NCBI GenBank assembly: GCA_910586675.1 | Contig: CAJUJO010000017.1 | Coordinates: 1 to 33,021, forward strand | Source: an uncultured Christensenellaceae bacterium | Lineage (GTDB): Bacteria; Bacillota; Clostridia; Christensenellales; Borkfalkiaceae | Direction: 5' to 3' | Length of the DNA: 33,021 nucleotides | In this document: one piece after another, positions 9,462 through 19,287 of the stretch | How positions within the stretch are numbered: position 1 is the stretch's first letter | How the letters are laid out: each line of letters starts with the position of its first letter | Program-made: the position numbers and the translations under genes | Notes under the pieces: model-generated | What the model was told of the DNA's origin: nothing | The model's input: only the letters and a program-made list of their open reading frames with translations | Database searches by the model: none

Positions 9462-10802
9462 ATGAAGAAGATATTAGCGACAATTTTAGCGGGGCTTATG
9501 CTCTTCGCTTTGGCGGGCTGCGGGAAGTACGCGCCGCCCGATCCCGGCACGAACGGCGGAACCGACGTTCCCGCCGAACCGGACGATCCGAACGTTCCCG
9601 AAAATCCCGACGAGCCGCAGGAAGGCGCATTTACGGTGAAGCTCGTATACAACGATCAGCCTTTTCAGCCGGAGGAGACCGTATACGCAATCTGGACGAA
9701 CGGTACGCAGCTTTTTCGCGCCTCGTTCGGCGCGGACGGCGTCGCGCGGTCGGAGGAGCCTGACGGCCCTTACAGGGTAACGCTTTCCGCCGCGCCTGAA
9801 GGCTATACGTACAACCCCAATATTTATACGGCGGCGAACAACAGGAAGTCTGTTACCATCGAAATTTATAAATTGATCAAGACGACGGGCAAGGGCGACG
9901 ATCTGTATAATTCCATCGATATCCTCGCGCTCGGCACTTACCGCGCAACGTTTACAAAACCCGATCAGCAGATTTATTTCCAATATAAACCGCGCCGCCC
10001 GGGGCGCTATTCCGTAGAATCCATTATGGATACTTCGGCGAACGAAATTAATCCGCTCGCGGATATTTATACTTCAAACGCTCAGTTCAAACAGTTTCTT
10101 TATACGCAGGACGGCGGTGCGACGAGCTCCTCTTTCACCAAGAATTTCCGTTTCGAGATAACGTTCAATTTAGACGAAATCGGCGGTGCGTTCGCCTTCG
10201 GGATAAGGCTGAAAACGCGCGTGAACAACTTTCCGTGCAATATTGATTTTACGCTCAAATCGGAAGGTGCATATGACCGCGACGACGCGGTATACGTGCC
10301 CGTGGCTCAAACTGAAACGCTTACGAAGGCGCCGAACGAGAGCGGGACATTTAGGTACGTCGCACATTTCTCGCCCATTAAACTGCTCGACGGAAAACGG
10401 GTGCGCTATAACGAAGAGACCCGCTATTACGAATACCTTGCAGACGAGGCGGCGGGCACGTACAAAACGATGTACGCCGTCATCAAGAAAGACAGCGAGG
10501 TGCTCGAAACGGAATCCCATTCCGGCTTTTTGGACGGTTTGGTGCGGCTGAAATTACAGGGGGAAGGTGGGCTGTTCAAGGATTATTACAGCATGATCAA
10601 CGCCTATGCCGCGATGTGTAATGACGCCGGCGCTTATCCGGTTACAGAAGAGCTAAGGCAATTTTTGCAGGATTACTCCGTTTCGCAGCGTCTGTTTAGG
10701 GACGGCGACGGAATCGCCGAGGAAACGGGTTCGGGGTACGGGCCCGAATACAGCGCGGCGGAAGCCGATCAATGGATGTTCAACTGCGGAATTTATGTTT
10801 AG
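9462..10802 (+). CDS. Lipoprotein of unknown function
   Basis: This 446-residue predicted lipoprotein has a classic signal, MKKILATILAGLMLFALAGC, with lipobox LAGC and the lipid-bearing Cys at residue 20. A Pro/Asp/Glu-rich linker (about 24-50) should lift the rest off the membrane. The next segment (about 53-120, FTVKLVYNDQPF...YRVTLSAAPEGY) looks like a Cna-B or transthyretin-like beta sandwich. The remainder is beta-rich and not recognised. ATG 9462 is chosen over an in-frame TTG six bases upstream because an AAGAG element sits at proper spacing. It is nine bases after the two-vWA gene, hence in the same operon, and may be an extracytoplasmic partner of the vWA proteins. Confidence 0.8.
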   Translation: MKKILATILAGLMLFALAGCGKYAPPDPGTNGGTDVPAEPDDPNVPENPDEPQEGAFTVKLVYNDQPFQPEETVYAIWTNGTQLFRASFGADGVARSEEPDGPYRVTLSAAPEGYTYNPNIYTAANNRKSVTIEIYKLIKTTGKGDDLYNSIDILALGTYRATFTKPDQQIYFQYKPRRPGRYSVESIMDTSANEINPLADIYTSNAQFKQFLYTQDGGATSSSFTKNFRFEITFNLDEIGGAFAFGIRLKTRVNNFPCNIDFTLKSEGAYDRDDAVYVPVAQTETLTKAPNESGTFRYVAHFSPIKLLDGKRVRYNEETRYYEYLADEAAGTYKTMYAVIKKDSEVLETESHSGFLDGLVRLKLQGEGGLFKDYYSMINAYAAMCNDAGAYPVTEELRQFLQDYSVSQRLFRDGDGIAEETGSGYGPEYSAAEADQWMFNCGIYV

Positions 10803-10826
10803 AAAATAATTTGTAGGAGAAAGAAT

Positions 10827-13268
10827 ATGAAGGTAAAAAAGACATTAACGGCATTGACCCTTGCGGCATGCGGTGCCTTTTCCCTGACGGGGCTTGCTGC
10901 GTGCGGCGAAGAACACGCGCATAATTATGTTCCCACGGTAATCACGCCCGCCACGTGCGTTTCCGATGGCTTGCAAAAGGGCGTTTGCTCGTGCGGAGAC
11001 GAAACGGAACCCGCCGCGATTCCGGTCGATCCCGAAGCGCACACTTACGGCGAATGGTCCGTGGTAAAGCCCGAAGTCGGGAAAGATGGCTCGGCGATCA
11101 AAGTTTGCTCCGGCGATCAAACGCATAAAATCAGCGTAACGCTTCCCGCGCTCGACGGCGAGGGGGGGAGTAGCTATACGATAACGCAACCCGTTGCCCC
11201 CGCCGAAACGACTCCGGGCGAAAAGCGTTACGAATACGCCCATCCCGCGGGAAATATCGTATTTACCGAAAAACTCGCGCCCCTCGGTTTTTCGTCCGTG
11301 GAAAAGGCGGTGGAGTTCGGCGCGACGCGCGGGAATTTAGTGCGCCGCGGCAGCGGCAGAAACGGATCCGGTTACGGCTCTTCGCTTACGGAAGTGAGGG
11401 AAGAACGCGATTTGTCGTTTGAGTTCGGAGAAGGATATTTGCATTTCACCGATGCTTCGGAACTCAAGGAGTGCTGGTACGGCTATAACGGCGGCGAAAT
11501 TTTCGGCGTGATCGAAGACGGCATGGGAAAACGGATGGACGGCAGCGCCGACGAGGATTCTCTCGTCGGGATTCCGCTCGCTATTTCCTGGATGGGCTTT
11601 AAGGAAAACGGCGTGGAGCGGTTCGTGGAATCGCTGTACGGCAGGGGCTCGCTCGATTATAACGAAGATTTTACCGAATCCGTCGAAGAAACGGAGGGCG
11701 GCAAGGTATATTCCTTCTCCTTCAGCGAATACGACGTGTCGATGAAACGGTTAAATGTAGTCTCCGTCTCCTTCTCGTTCGACGAGAATTTCATCATAAG
11801 CGAAATGAACGCGATCGTGCTCGGGTATCCCGAATCGACGAACGGTTTTGAAACGGACGATTTCGGAATCTGCACCGTTACGCGTCCTTCTGCCGACCAC
11901 TACATCAACACCGTTTCCATAAGCCAGACGGCCAAAAAGGTCGACGACGTGATTCCCGTCAATCCCTATCGGTTCGACGAAATGGTATTCTCCTCGTTTG
12001 AACTTTCTTACGAAAGCAAAACGCTCACCGAAGAAGATAACGTAGTGGAAATTACGGCGAATCAGGGCGCGATCTACATTGATTTGAAAAATTTTCTTCC
12101 CGAAACGGCGGATATATTGTTCGATCCCGTAAAAGTTTATTTGGATAAGGACGGCGTGCTTACAGAGCTGAAATTCAGTACGCTCAACGACCGCAAAATC
12201 AATATCAGCGCCAGTTACAGCAAAGATTCCAGCAGAATCGTCATGCAGAGCCTTTCCGTCGGCGATAACGTTATCGTCGTCAAGACGGCACGCGTCGAAC
12301 GGAAGTTTATTCTCCGCGTAAATCCCGCAAAGCCCGATGCGCTCAATCCGTTCGTTAACGCTTATTTTGAAGCGGCGGATATTTACGATTGGGAAAATTC
12401 CGCGGCTGCCGCTATCTTTGTCGGGCAGAGCTTAGACTTTACGGCGAAGGTGAGCGAGAACGTCGCTTTTTATACGAACGGCGCGTTCATCGCTACCGTT
12501 TCCGAAGGCGCTTCCGTAATCGAGGGCGAAGACGGTGTTTGGTCGTTTACTTCTAATACTGCGGGCACTTACACGGTTACGATGAAATCCGTTGCAGCAC
12601 CTTCCGTAACCTGTACGGTAACGGTAACCGTTTCCGAAATCCCCGATTTGGAAGCAATGCTTACGGGCAAATACGAGAACCGCCGCGGAACGGAAACGGT
12701 GGAATTCGATGCGGAAGCAAATAAGGCGACCGTCAGGAAGGGCGAAGATACGACGGTTCTTACCTATGAATTGTCGGAAGGCAAACTTACCGTTTTGAGT
12801 GCGGTGGGCGCGGATGAAACCTATTCCTTAACGTTCAATGCAAATTACAGCCTTGTGCTTGTAAATAGGGGCTTGGGCAATTTCGAAAATAAAGTAGTTC
12901 TTTCCCGTCCTGCGGCAAACCCTGAGGAAATGCTCGTCGGCGATTGGAAAACGGCGTCAAACGATATGTATACGCTCACGTTTAATGCAGACGGCGCAAC
13001 GGGCGTGCTTGCGAAGGGTAATTTCAAACACTATTTTGCATTCACTATTGAGACGGACGGAGACGGGGTTTACAATTTCACGTTCTCTGCCGACCCCGCA
13101 AAGTCTACGGAAAACGCTTCGGGCATGAACTCGTTCTTTACCGAGATGAACGATAACAATTATGCGACGGTCAACGGCGGCAGCTGTTTTGTCTCGGCAG
13201 AAATGCAAATAACGCTTCGATTGAAGGTCGGCAGAGATGTTGTCGAAACGATTTTCACACAGGCGTAA
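10827..13268 (+). CDS. Large lipoprotein with Cys/His repeat and C-terminal beta modules
   Basis: This 813-residue predicted lipoprotein has a signal ending in lipobox LAAC (Cys 26). Just after it is a module rich in Cys and His (HAHNYVPTVITPATC, then GVCSCGD, then AHTYGEWSVV...VCSGDQTHK) of a kind repeated in many clostridial surface proteins; its Cys/His pattern suggests metal binding or disulfide formation (inference). The middle is beta-rich and unrecognised. The C-terminal part (about 600-813) appears to hold two related modules opening with LEAMLTGKYE and EEMLVGDWK, lipocalin-like in pattern. TAGGAGAAAG supports the start. It lies 24 bases after the first lipoprotein and is the last gene before a strong terminator. 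A run of seven G's is at 11162-11168. Confidence 0.8.
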   Translation: MKVKKTLTALTLAACGAFSLTGLAACGEEHAHNYVPTVITPATCVSDGLQKGVCSCGDETEPAAIPVDPEAHTYGEWSVVKPEVGKDGSAIKVCSGDQTHKISVTLPALDGEGGSSYTITQPVAPAETTPGEKRYEYAHPAGNIVFTEKLAPLGFSSVEKAVEFGATRGNLVRRGSGRNGSGYGSSLTEVREERDLSFEFGEGYLHFTDASELKECWYGYNGGEIFGVIEDGMGKRMDGSADEDSLVGIPLAISWMGFKENGVERFVESLYGRGSLDYNEDFTESVEETEGGKVYSFSFSEYDVSMKRLNVVSVSFSFDENFIISEMNAIVLGYPESTNGFETDDFGICTVTRPSADHYINTVSISQTAKKVDDVIPVNPYRFDEMVFSSFELSYESKTLTEEDNVVEITANQGAIYIDLKNFLPETADILFDPVKVYLDKDGVLTELKFSTLNDRKINISASYSKDSSRIVMQSLSVGDNVIVVKTARVERKFILRVNPAKPDALNPFVNAYFEAADIYDWENSAAAAIFVGQSLDFTAKVSENVAFYTNGAFIATVSEGASVIEGEDGVWSFTSNTAGTYTVTMKSVAAPSVTCTVTVTVSEIPDLEAMLTGKYENRRGTETVEFDAEANKATVRKGEDTTVLTYELSEGKLTVLSAVGADETYSLTFNANYSLVLVNRGLGNFENKVVLSRPAANPEEMLVGDWKTASNDMYTLTFNADGATGVLAKGNFKHYFAFTIETDGDGVYNFTFSADPAKSTENASGMNSFFTEMNDNNYATVNGGSCFVSAEMQITLRLKVGRDVVETIFTQA

Positions 13269-13284
13269 ACCATCGGGATTTTAT

Positions 13285-13321
13285 CAACCGAGCGGGGAAT
13301 TTACCCGCTCGGTTGTTTTTT
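13285..13321 (+). terminator. Strong intrinsic terminator of the MoxR/vWA operon
   Basis: A 12-bp perfect stem (13285-13296 with 13304-13315) and a 7-base loop GAATTTA are followed directly by six T's. It starts 17 bases after the stop of the second lipoprotein. Confidence 0.95.
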
Positions 13322-13362
13322 GTCGTAAATCGTTAAAATTCGCACGTTCTAATTTCTTACAG

Positions 13363-13378
13363 CCACAACATATTGTGG
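13363..13378. promoter_or_regulatory. Inverted repeat upstream of giant gene A, possible operator
   Basis: CCACAA-CATA-TTGTGG is a perfect 6-bp dyad with a 4-base centre, lying 46 bases before the -35 element of gene A. It has no T tail and sits outside any gene, so it could be a regulator binding site. No regulator is identified. Confidence 0.35.
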
Positions 13379-13424
13379 TTGTGTGAAAATTTTCGTCTAT
13401 TTTCAAAAATTTGTCGAAAAACAC

Positions 13425-13453
13425 TTGAAATTCCTGAAATGTTGTAATACAAT
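13425..13453 (+). promoter_or_regulatory. Promoter of giant surface gene A
   Basis: TTGAAA (13425-13430), a 17-base spacer and TACAAT (13448-13453) lie 45 bases before the ATG at 13499. The spacing equals that of the promoters proposed for genes B and C. Confidence 0.7.
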
Positions 13454-13498
13454 TATAGTGTATCATATCATAATTATACGGGTTGAGAGGAAATCGAT

Positions 13499-16400
13499 AT
13501 GCAAAATAAGTTATTCAATAAATTGAACGGGGGGGGGCGACTAATCTAAGCGGAAAAAAGAACCGCTTATTCTGTCTGTTCGATATCGTTTTTTTATGCG
13601 TGGCATTGTTATGCGGCGCCGTTTTTGCGTTCGGAGTTAAAAGCGAAAGCGGATTAGAAGCGGATGCTTTTAACGGCAATACGACAAATACCGTATCCGT
13701 CGGCGAGTTGTTAGATTCGAATTATTTGACGGGGCGCTTTACGGGAAATACATTTAATCGGGCAAATTTGAACGATTTATATGGGAAACTTGCAGGTGCG
13801 GGTTCGGATTATAATGCCGTAAAAAGCGCCGCGCAGGCAAGTGTTAACACGTTGCCGTATGGCGTAAATGCTGCGAAAATTCGAGCTAAAAACGGCAATA
13901 AAGATATATTGGTGCAGTTTGGCGGTTTTACGTGGACGGCAACTTTCTTTTCCGAAGCAAAAAATGGCGATATTTTTGTTACTTTATGGCTTGCGAATTC
14001 TTCCGATACGAGTGTATTCAACAACTATAGCGGCGATATAAATTCAATATCCAAATATCCTGCCAATATGTACAGTACCAGTTATGCTCGTATTGTTACA
14101 ATGAATGTAGGCGGTCAATACGCGACGAATACGTCGACGTTAAGCGCGCCGATTGCACAGGATCCGAATCATAAGTATGCAAAATTTACGATGGAAGAGA
14201 TTCCGGGAAGTGTAACCGACTTTTTGTTACAGCCGACGCAGGTTTATATGCAGGAAGTAATTAATTGGCCCAGGGCGTGCAATGAACATAATTTGCCGGG
14301 TGCTTATCTTTTGCAGAATGATTGTTACGGAGAAGCGGAACACGGAGAGTATAGAACAGTCGGAAACAGCAAGACCGATTACAGAACTTTATATAAATAC
14401 AGAGATTGGCAATATGATTACTTATGGCTTCCAAGTATTTCCGAAACGGGTTATGTAACGACAAGAAATAATGGTTATTGGGAATGTTCCATAGCGCAAC
14501 GCAGTAATGTAACCGCTTCGCTTACACGCACGGGAAGCAATTCCAATTATAAAGTATGCCATATGATCGGGAAATCAGGTAATGCAACGTCGAGGACTGT
14601 AGATAATTCGGACGGCTATACTATGAATCCAACTACTGCTTTTGCGGTGCGCCCTGCTTTACATTTGAATTTGACATCTGCGGAAAAAGGTGCGGCTCCG
14701 ATGGAAAAGCCAACGGATTGTTCTGTCGTTTATAATGGCGATGCGCAAAATTTGAATACCGTTGCGCCTCAATGGTATTCTAGATATAAGTACACGGATG
14801 CTTCACGTATCAATGTTACTTATTATAAAGACGGTAGTGCAATTTCCGACTCAAGCCTTGTTGATGCGGGAGAATATGAAGTTGAAATTCAGTTACTGGA
14901 TAAGTCTCTTCGTTGGAGGGATGCTGTTGACGGAACGGAATCAACCGACCGCGTTCGGACATGCAAATTTACGATAAATAAGAAACCGATTGCGGTTAAT
15001 TTTTCGATAGACGGCAAAACGGGAACAGTGCAAACGCTGTCGTATAATCCTACGGACGTATACCCGCGGGACGGAACGTTGAATTTGGGGGTGAATTATA
15101 AGGGGAAACCTACGGGGAACAGCAATCCGTCGAGCACGGTAACGGGGTACGACAGTACGGTCGCGCCCACGATATGGGGGGATTATACGGCGGAAGCATA
15201 TATCGATATTCCGGCGGGAACGAACTGCAACTACGAATTATCGGGAACGACGGTAATCGCGTTTACGCGGGAAAAGGATAAAGCAAAAACGCCTACGATA
15301 ACGACGGCGGAAGCGACGACGAAGACGTACGACGCGACGACGCAGCAGGTAAATATCACGAACTTTGAAACGACGAAGGTAGCGATATCGGGGTATTACA
15401 AGAAGAACGCGTCGGGCACGTACGTAATGACGTCGGACGTGTCGTGGACTGCGGGGAATACGTATGTAGAAGTAAAGAACGCGGGAGAATATCGGTTGGA
15501 GTTCTCGGTATCCAGCGATTACGTATGGTCGGACGGAAGCGCGAACACGGACAAGAAGACGGTAGACTTCACGGTGAAGCAGAAGGAGTTGACTGTAGCG
15601 GTAACGAACGACGAGGCGACGAATTCGTGGGGCTGGCAGGGCGGAAATACCATCAATATCAAAATAGCAATAACGGGAGTAGAAAGCGGAGATAATATCG
15701 CGTACGATGGCTTCTATTACGACAATGCGTCTCCCGCAACGCCCGTAGACACGCAAGCGGGTGCATACAACAGCGCGAGCGGTGCGTACGAAGCGGCGCT
15801 GGTCGTATCGGGCACGACGTCAACGGGCACGTATACGGTGAACGCGACTCTAACTGCGGGAGTGGATGAAACGGACAACTATGTGCTTCCGAGCGGCACG
15901 GGAGCGGCGCTGCCGAAGAGCTTTACGGTATTGGCGCAGAACGTAAACGTGAGCCTGTTGTCGTGGCAGGTAATTGCGAGCAACGACCCTACAAGCACGC
16001 CTGTGTCGATTGCGGAAAACGGAACGGTGAAGTACGGACTGTACGACGTAAGCGGCACGGCGACGCCGATCACGTATACGGTGCAGCTGGACACGACGAA
16101 CTTCACGGCAATGTATTTGTTGATCGATACGAGCACGAAGCCGACGGGATACACGAACAACCGCGGTTCGGCGGTGGGCGCGTATACGACGACGGTAGAC
16201 ATTAAGGCAGCGGACAACGACCACAAGATATTAGACGGGAGCGGAAATCCCGTATCGAGTATCACGTTGACGTTGCATTGGGAAATCGTCAAGGGAGATT
16301 TCGACGTAAGCGGAATCGTATGGGAATACGTAGATACGGACGGAGTAACGGTAAACGATTATACGAGACCGCTGTCGTATGCGGACGGGTTGATGTATAC

Positions 16401-19056
16401 GCTGCGTGTAAAGTCGAGCAGTCTGCCGGTAGGGTTGACGCTGAACAGCGGATATACGGGAATGAAGCGAGCGGTCATCGGGAATCATACGGCGCAGCTG
16501 ACGGCAGCGGACGTAACGTACGACACGGCGAACTTCAACGCGCCCGATTTCACGCAGATGAAGCTGGCTTGGGAAATCACGAAGAAGCAGATACCGCTGG
16601 TGTGGAAGCAGGAAAAGCATAGCAATACAAATCCGAGCGGAAAGGACTATAACATATCGGTCATCGACTGCGACCCGGCAATCGCGGCGAATATCGGCTA
16701 TAAGTATTACGATAACACTACGGGACAGGCGCTGACGCTCGCGCAAATCGACGCGATGGCAGTGGGCAACGCGCAATTCACGGTTAAGGTGGAAGCGTAC
16801 CTAATAAGCGGAAATAATACGTATATGCTGGGGGACGGAACGACGAGCGACTTCACGACGACGTTCGAGGTCGGGGACGGGAAGCAGCTTGCGACGGTAA
16901 CGGTAGCGGATAAGGGGAGTGCGGAATATGAAGCGGGAAAGCAGTACTTCACGCCATCGGATATCAAGGTAACGGACGACGGCACGGGGAACGCAATCCC
17001 CACGAGCTTCTACACGGTAACGTATTACAGGGGAACGAGCGCAGACCCCGCGAACATGCTTCCTGCGGGAGAGTATCCCGAAGCGGCGGGGGATTATTAT
17101 ATCGAAATCGAGCTGACGGCGGCAGCGTCGGGCGCGTACAGCCTGTCCAAGAGCGGGTTCGTGCTCACGATAGCCAAGCAGAAGGTAGGGGTGCCTGCGT
17201 TCACGGCGCAACAGTTCACGGGGAACGATATTACGCTTGAAAGCTGTTTGACGGGCTTTGATGCAACCCTTATGGAAATCGTAGGGGATGCGACGGGAAG
17301 AAACGCGCGGACGTACAGCGCAATTATCCGCTTGAAGGATACGGACAATTACGAATGGGATACGGGCTCTTTAACGCCTGTATCGTATATCGGAAAACTC
17401 GCGGCGATAATCAACGGAGAAGACTGCGAGCTCGATTGGAATATCGAAAAAGCGGTAGTGAAAGCGGAATGGAAGACGGACGGGGAAGTGCCCGCAATCA
17501 CCTCTTTGAATGCGTTCAGGGACTTGATCGATCAACAGCGGTTGGCGGTAGAATATCACTACTTCGACACGGCGACGGGAGAAGAAGTAACGGAGCTGGC
17601 AGGGGGAAAGAGTTACGAGGTTCGCGCGGTGCTGATAGGGGAAGATGCGGAAAACATCATCTTCGAGGACACGCAGAGAACGGACACGAAGATGGCGGGG
17701 ACGTTCACTGCGCCGCAGAACGGATTTCTTGCGGTCATGGGAAATCTGGGGAGCATGATAGCGGCGAATTGGTGGTGGATAATAGTAGCGCTGGGAATAC
17801 TTCTGTTCCTGATTCTTTTGATTGTGCTGATAAAGAGAAGAAAGAAAAAGAAGGAAGAAAAGCAGGCGAAGAAGGAAGCGGAAGAAGAGAAGGCGGAAAA
17901 GAAGAGAAGACGCGAGGAAGAAGAGGAAGAAGAGCGGCAGAGGAGAAAGCGCAGACGGGAAGAGGAGGAAGAGGAGGAACGCCGGAGAAGGAAGGCGCAG
18001 CTTGAAGCGCAACAGCAGCCGACGGCGAACCCTGCGGCGGGAGCGATGGCGGGAACAATGGCGATGCCAATGGCGCAGCCAGTGATAGTACAGCAGCCCG
18101 CGGCGGTGCAGCAGCCTCAGCCCCAACCTCAACCGCAGGCGCAGGCTGCGCCGAAGGCAGCGGAGAGACCGAAGATACTGATACGGCAGAGCGGGAACAG
18201 CGGCCGGACGGCGGAGCTGGAAGCGCGGGTAAAAGCGGCGGAAGAGCGTGCAAAGCGTTCGGAAGAATTGCTCCGCAAAGCCCTCGACGACCGCGCAAGA
18301 GGTACGGCATATTCGGCAAGCCGAAGCGAGAGCGGATATTTCTCTGCAAATCCCGTCAATCCGTTTATGCCGCCCGAATCGCGTGCGGCGGAAGAGCGTG
18401 CGCGCGCAGCGGAAGAACGTTTAGAGCGCATGACGGAAGAGCGCGTCCGCGCGGCGGAAGAGCGTGCGAGAATGGCGGAAATGCAGACGGTATACGCCAA
18501 TAACCGTCAACCCGCGCAGAATAACGCGCCCGCCGCTCCGCAGTCGTCGGAAATTCAGATGCTAGAAGCGCGGCTCCGCGCCGCAGAGGACAGGGCGCGT
18601 TCTGCGGAAGAGCATTCCCGCATAGCGGAAGAGCGCGCAATGCGCGCCGAATACGCTCCCGCGCACTATATGGGATACATGGGCGCTATGCCTGCAATGC
18701 CCGCGCCTGCGCAGGGAATCGCGGCGGATGTGGTTAATGCGCTCCTGCAAGCGGCGGTAAAGGGGCTTACGAATTCTCAAACCGTAATAACGGAAGCCCC
18801 GCGCGACCCGCGCAACGTGCTGCCGATAACGTTTAAGGCGGTAGGGAGCGAAAACGTAGATACGTCGGAAGAGGTAGCAAAGGTGAGTATGTCTCCCATC
18901 ACGGTGGGAACGCCCACGGGCGCGCATACCGTGCCGCAGGGGGCCGTCATGACGACGACCACCACGACGACGATAGACGCTTCGGGCAAAAAGAAGCAGC
19001 CCGAACGCCGCGAATTGTACGATACGGATAACGCCGTAAACAAGCGCAATAATTAA
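13499..19056 (+). CDS. Giant surface protein A, phase-variable, OFF in this sequence
   Basis: From ATG 13499 (AGAGG ribosome binding site eight bases upstream) the frame runs ten codons, enters a nine-G run, and stops at TAA 13547. With one more G it continues to 19056 as an 1852-residue protein starting MQNKLFNKLNGGGATNLSG. That protein would have a membrane helix at about 28-48, an N-terminal domain with DYLWLPSISETGY (14416-14454) and VRPALHLNL (14647-14673), MBG-like Ig modules to about residue 1415, a second membrane helix (about 1424-1446), and a ~406-residue cytosolic tail. The tail has two 15-residue RRREEEEEEE repeats, a Pro/Gln/Ala stretch, AAEERAR coiled coils and a final unrecognised segment. 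The function is unknown; an adhesin or receptor is likely. The chance that the frame break is a sequencing error is real but small given the two sister genes. Confidence 0.85.
13529..13537 (+). repeat. Poly-G tract (G9) in gene A, out of frame
   Basis: Nine consecutive G's occupy codons 11-13 of gene A. The downstream frame is reached only with 10 G's (or 7, or 13). With nine the frame ends at TAA 13547, and with eight it would end at a TAA two codons after the run (GGC GAC TAA). Confidence 0.95.
17905..17994 (+). repeat. Two 45-base units coding a 15-residue charged helix repeat (gene A tail)
   Basis: Two consecutive units code RRREEEEEEERQRRK and RRREEEEEEERRRRK just after the second membrane helix and its Lys-rich patch. 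The composition fits an ER/K single alpha helix or coiled coil on the cytosolic side. Confidence 0.85.
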
Positions 19057-19079
19057 ATATTTCAAAGTGTGATCGAAGT

Positions 19080-19119
19080 CCCGTCCTGCCGAAATTTCGG
19101 CAGGACGGGTTTCGTTTTT
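19080..19119 (+). terminator. Intrinsic terminator after gene A
   Basis: Positions 19080-19109 form a perfect 30-base palindrome (CCCGTCCTGCCGAAA with its complement), followed by TTTCGTTTTT. It begins 24 bases after the gene A stop codon. Confidence 0.92.
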
Positions 19120-19191
19120 ATTTGAAATACGGCAAAAATCGGCAGAAAACGCATAAAAATACCCAAAAACCGAAAAAATGACGAAAAATTA

Positions 19192-19220
19192 TTGATTATC
19201 TTACAATATTGTGTTATCAT
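19192..19220 (+). promoter_or_regulatory. Promoter of giant surface gene B operon
   Basis: TTGATT (19192-19197), a 17-base spacer and TATCAT (19215-19220) lie in a very AT-rich stretch. Gene C has the same -35 hexamer and spacer length, and both lie 18 bases before the conserved leader motif. Confidence 0.65.
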
Positions 19221-19238
19221 AATAGTAGGTTATTTTAT

Positions 19239-19257
19239 CTTGCAGGGGTCTACCCTG
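19239..19257 (+). promoter_or_regulatory. Conserved leader motif in the 5' untranslated region of gene B
   Basis: CTTGCAGGGGTCTACCCTG matches the gene C leader at 16 of 19 positions. It contains a small dyad, CAGGG...CCCTG. It ends 30 bases before the ATG and is not itself the ribosome binding site (AAGGG at 19275-19279 is). It may be an RNA hairpin or a protein binding site (inference). Confidence 0.5.
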
Positions 19258-19287
19258 TTAAAAAGAAACGAATCAAGGGTTGATTTT

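Noticed and set aside
13600..13602. GTG 13600 as the true start of gene A, avoiding the G tract
   Set aside because: It would cut the signal helix in half, has no ribosome binding site, and ignores the ATG 13499 with good AGAGG and the match to B and C in layout.
13499..19056. Calling gene A a pseudogene
   Set aside because: Only one lesion exists and it is in a homopolymer that is in frame in two sister genes; promoter, ribosome binding site and the rest of the frame are intact.
19192..19287. An upstream in-frame TTG start for gene B at 19192
   Set aside because: It overlaps the proposed -35 element and has no ribosome binding site; ATG 19288 has AAGGG and gives the same stub as gene C (MG-x-x-x-K-P).
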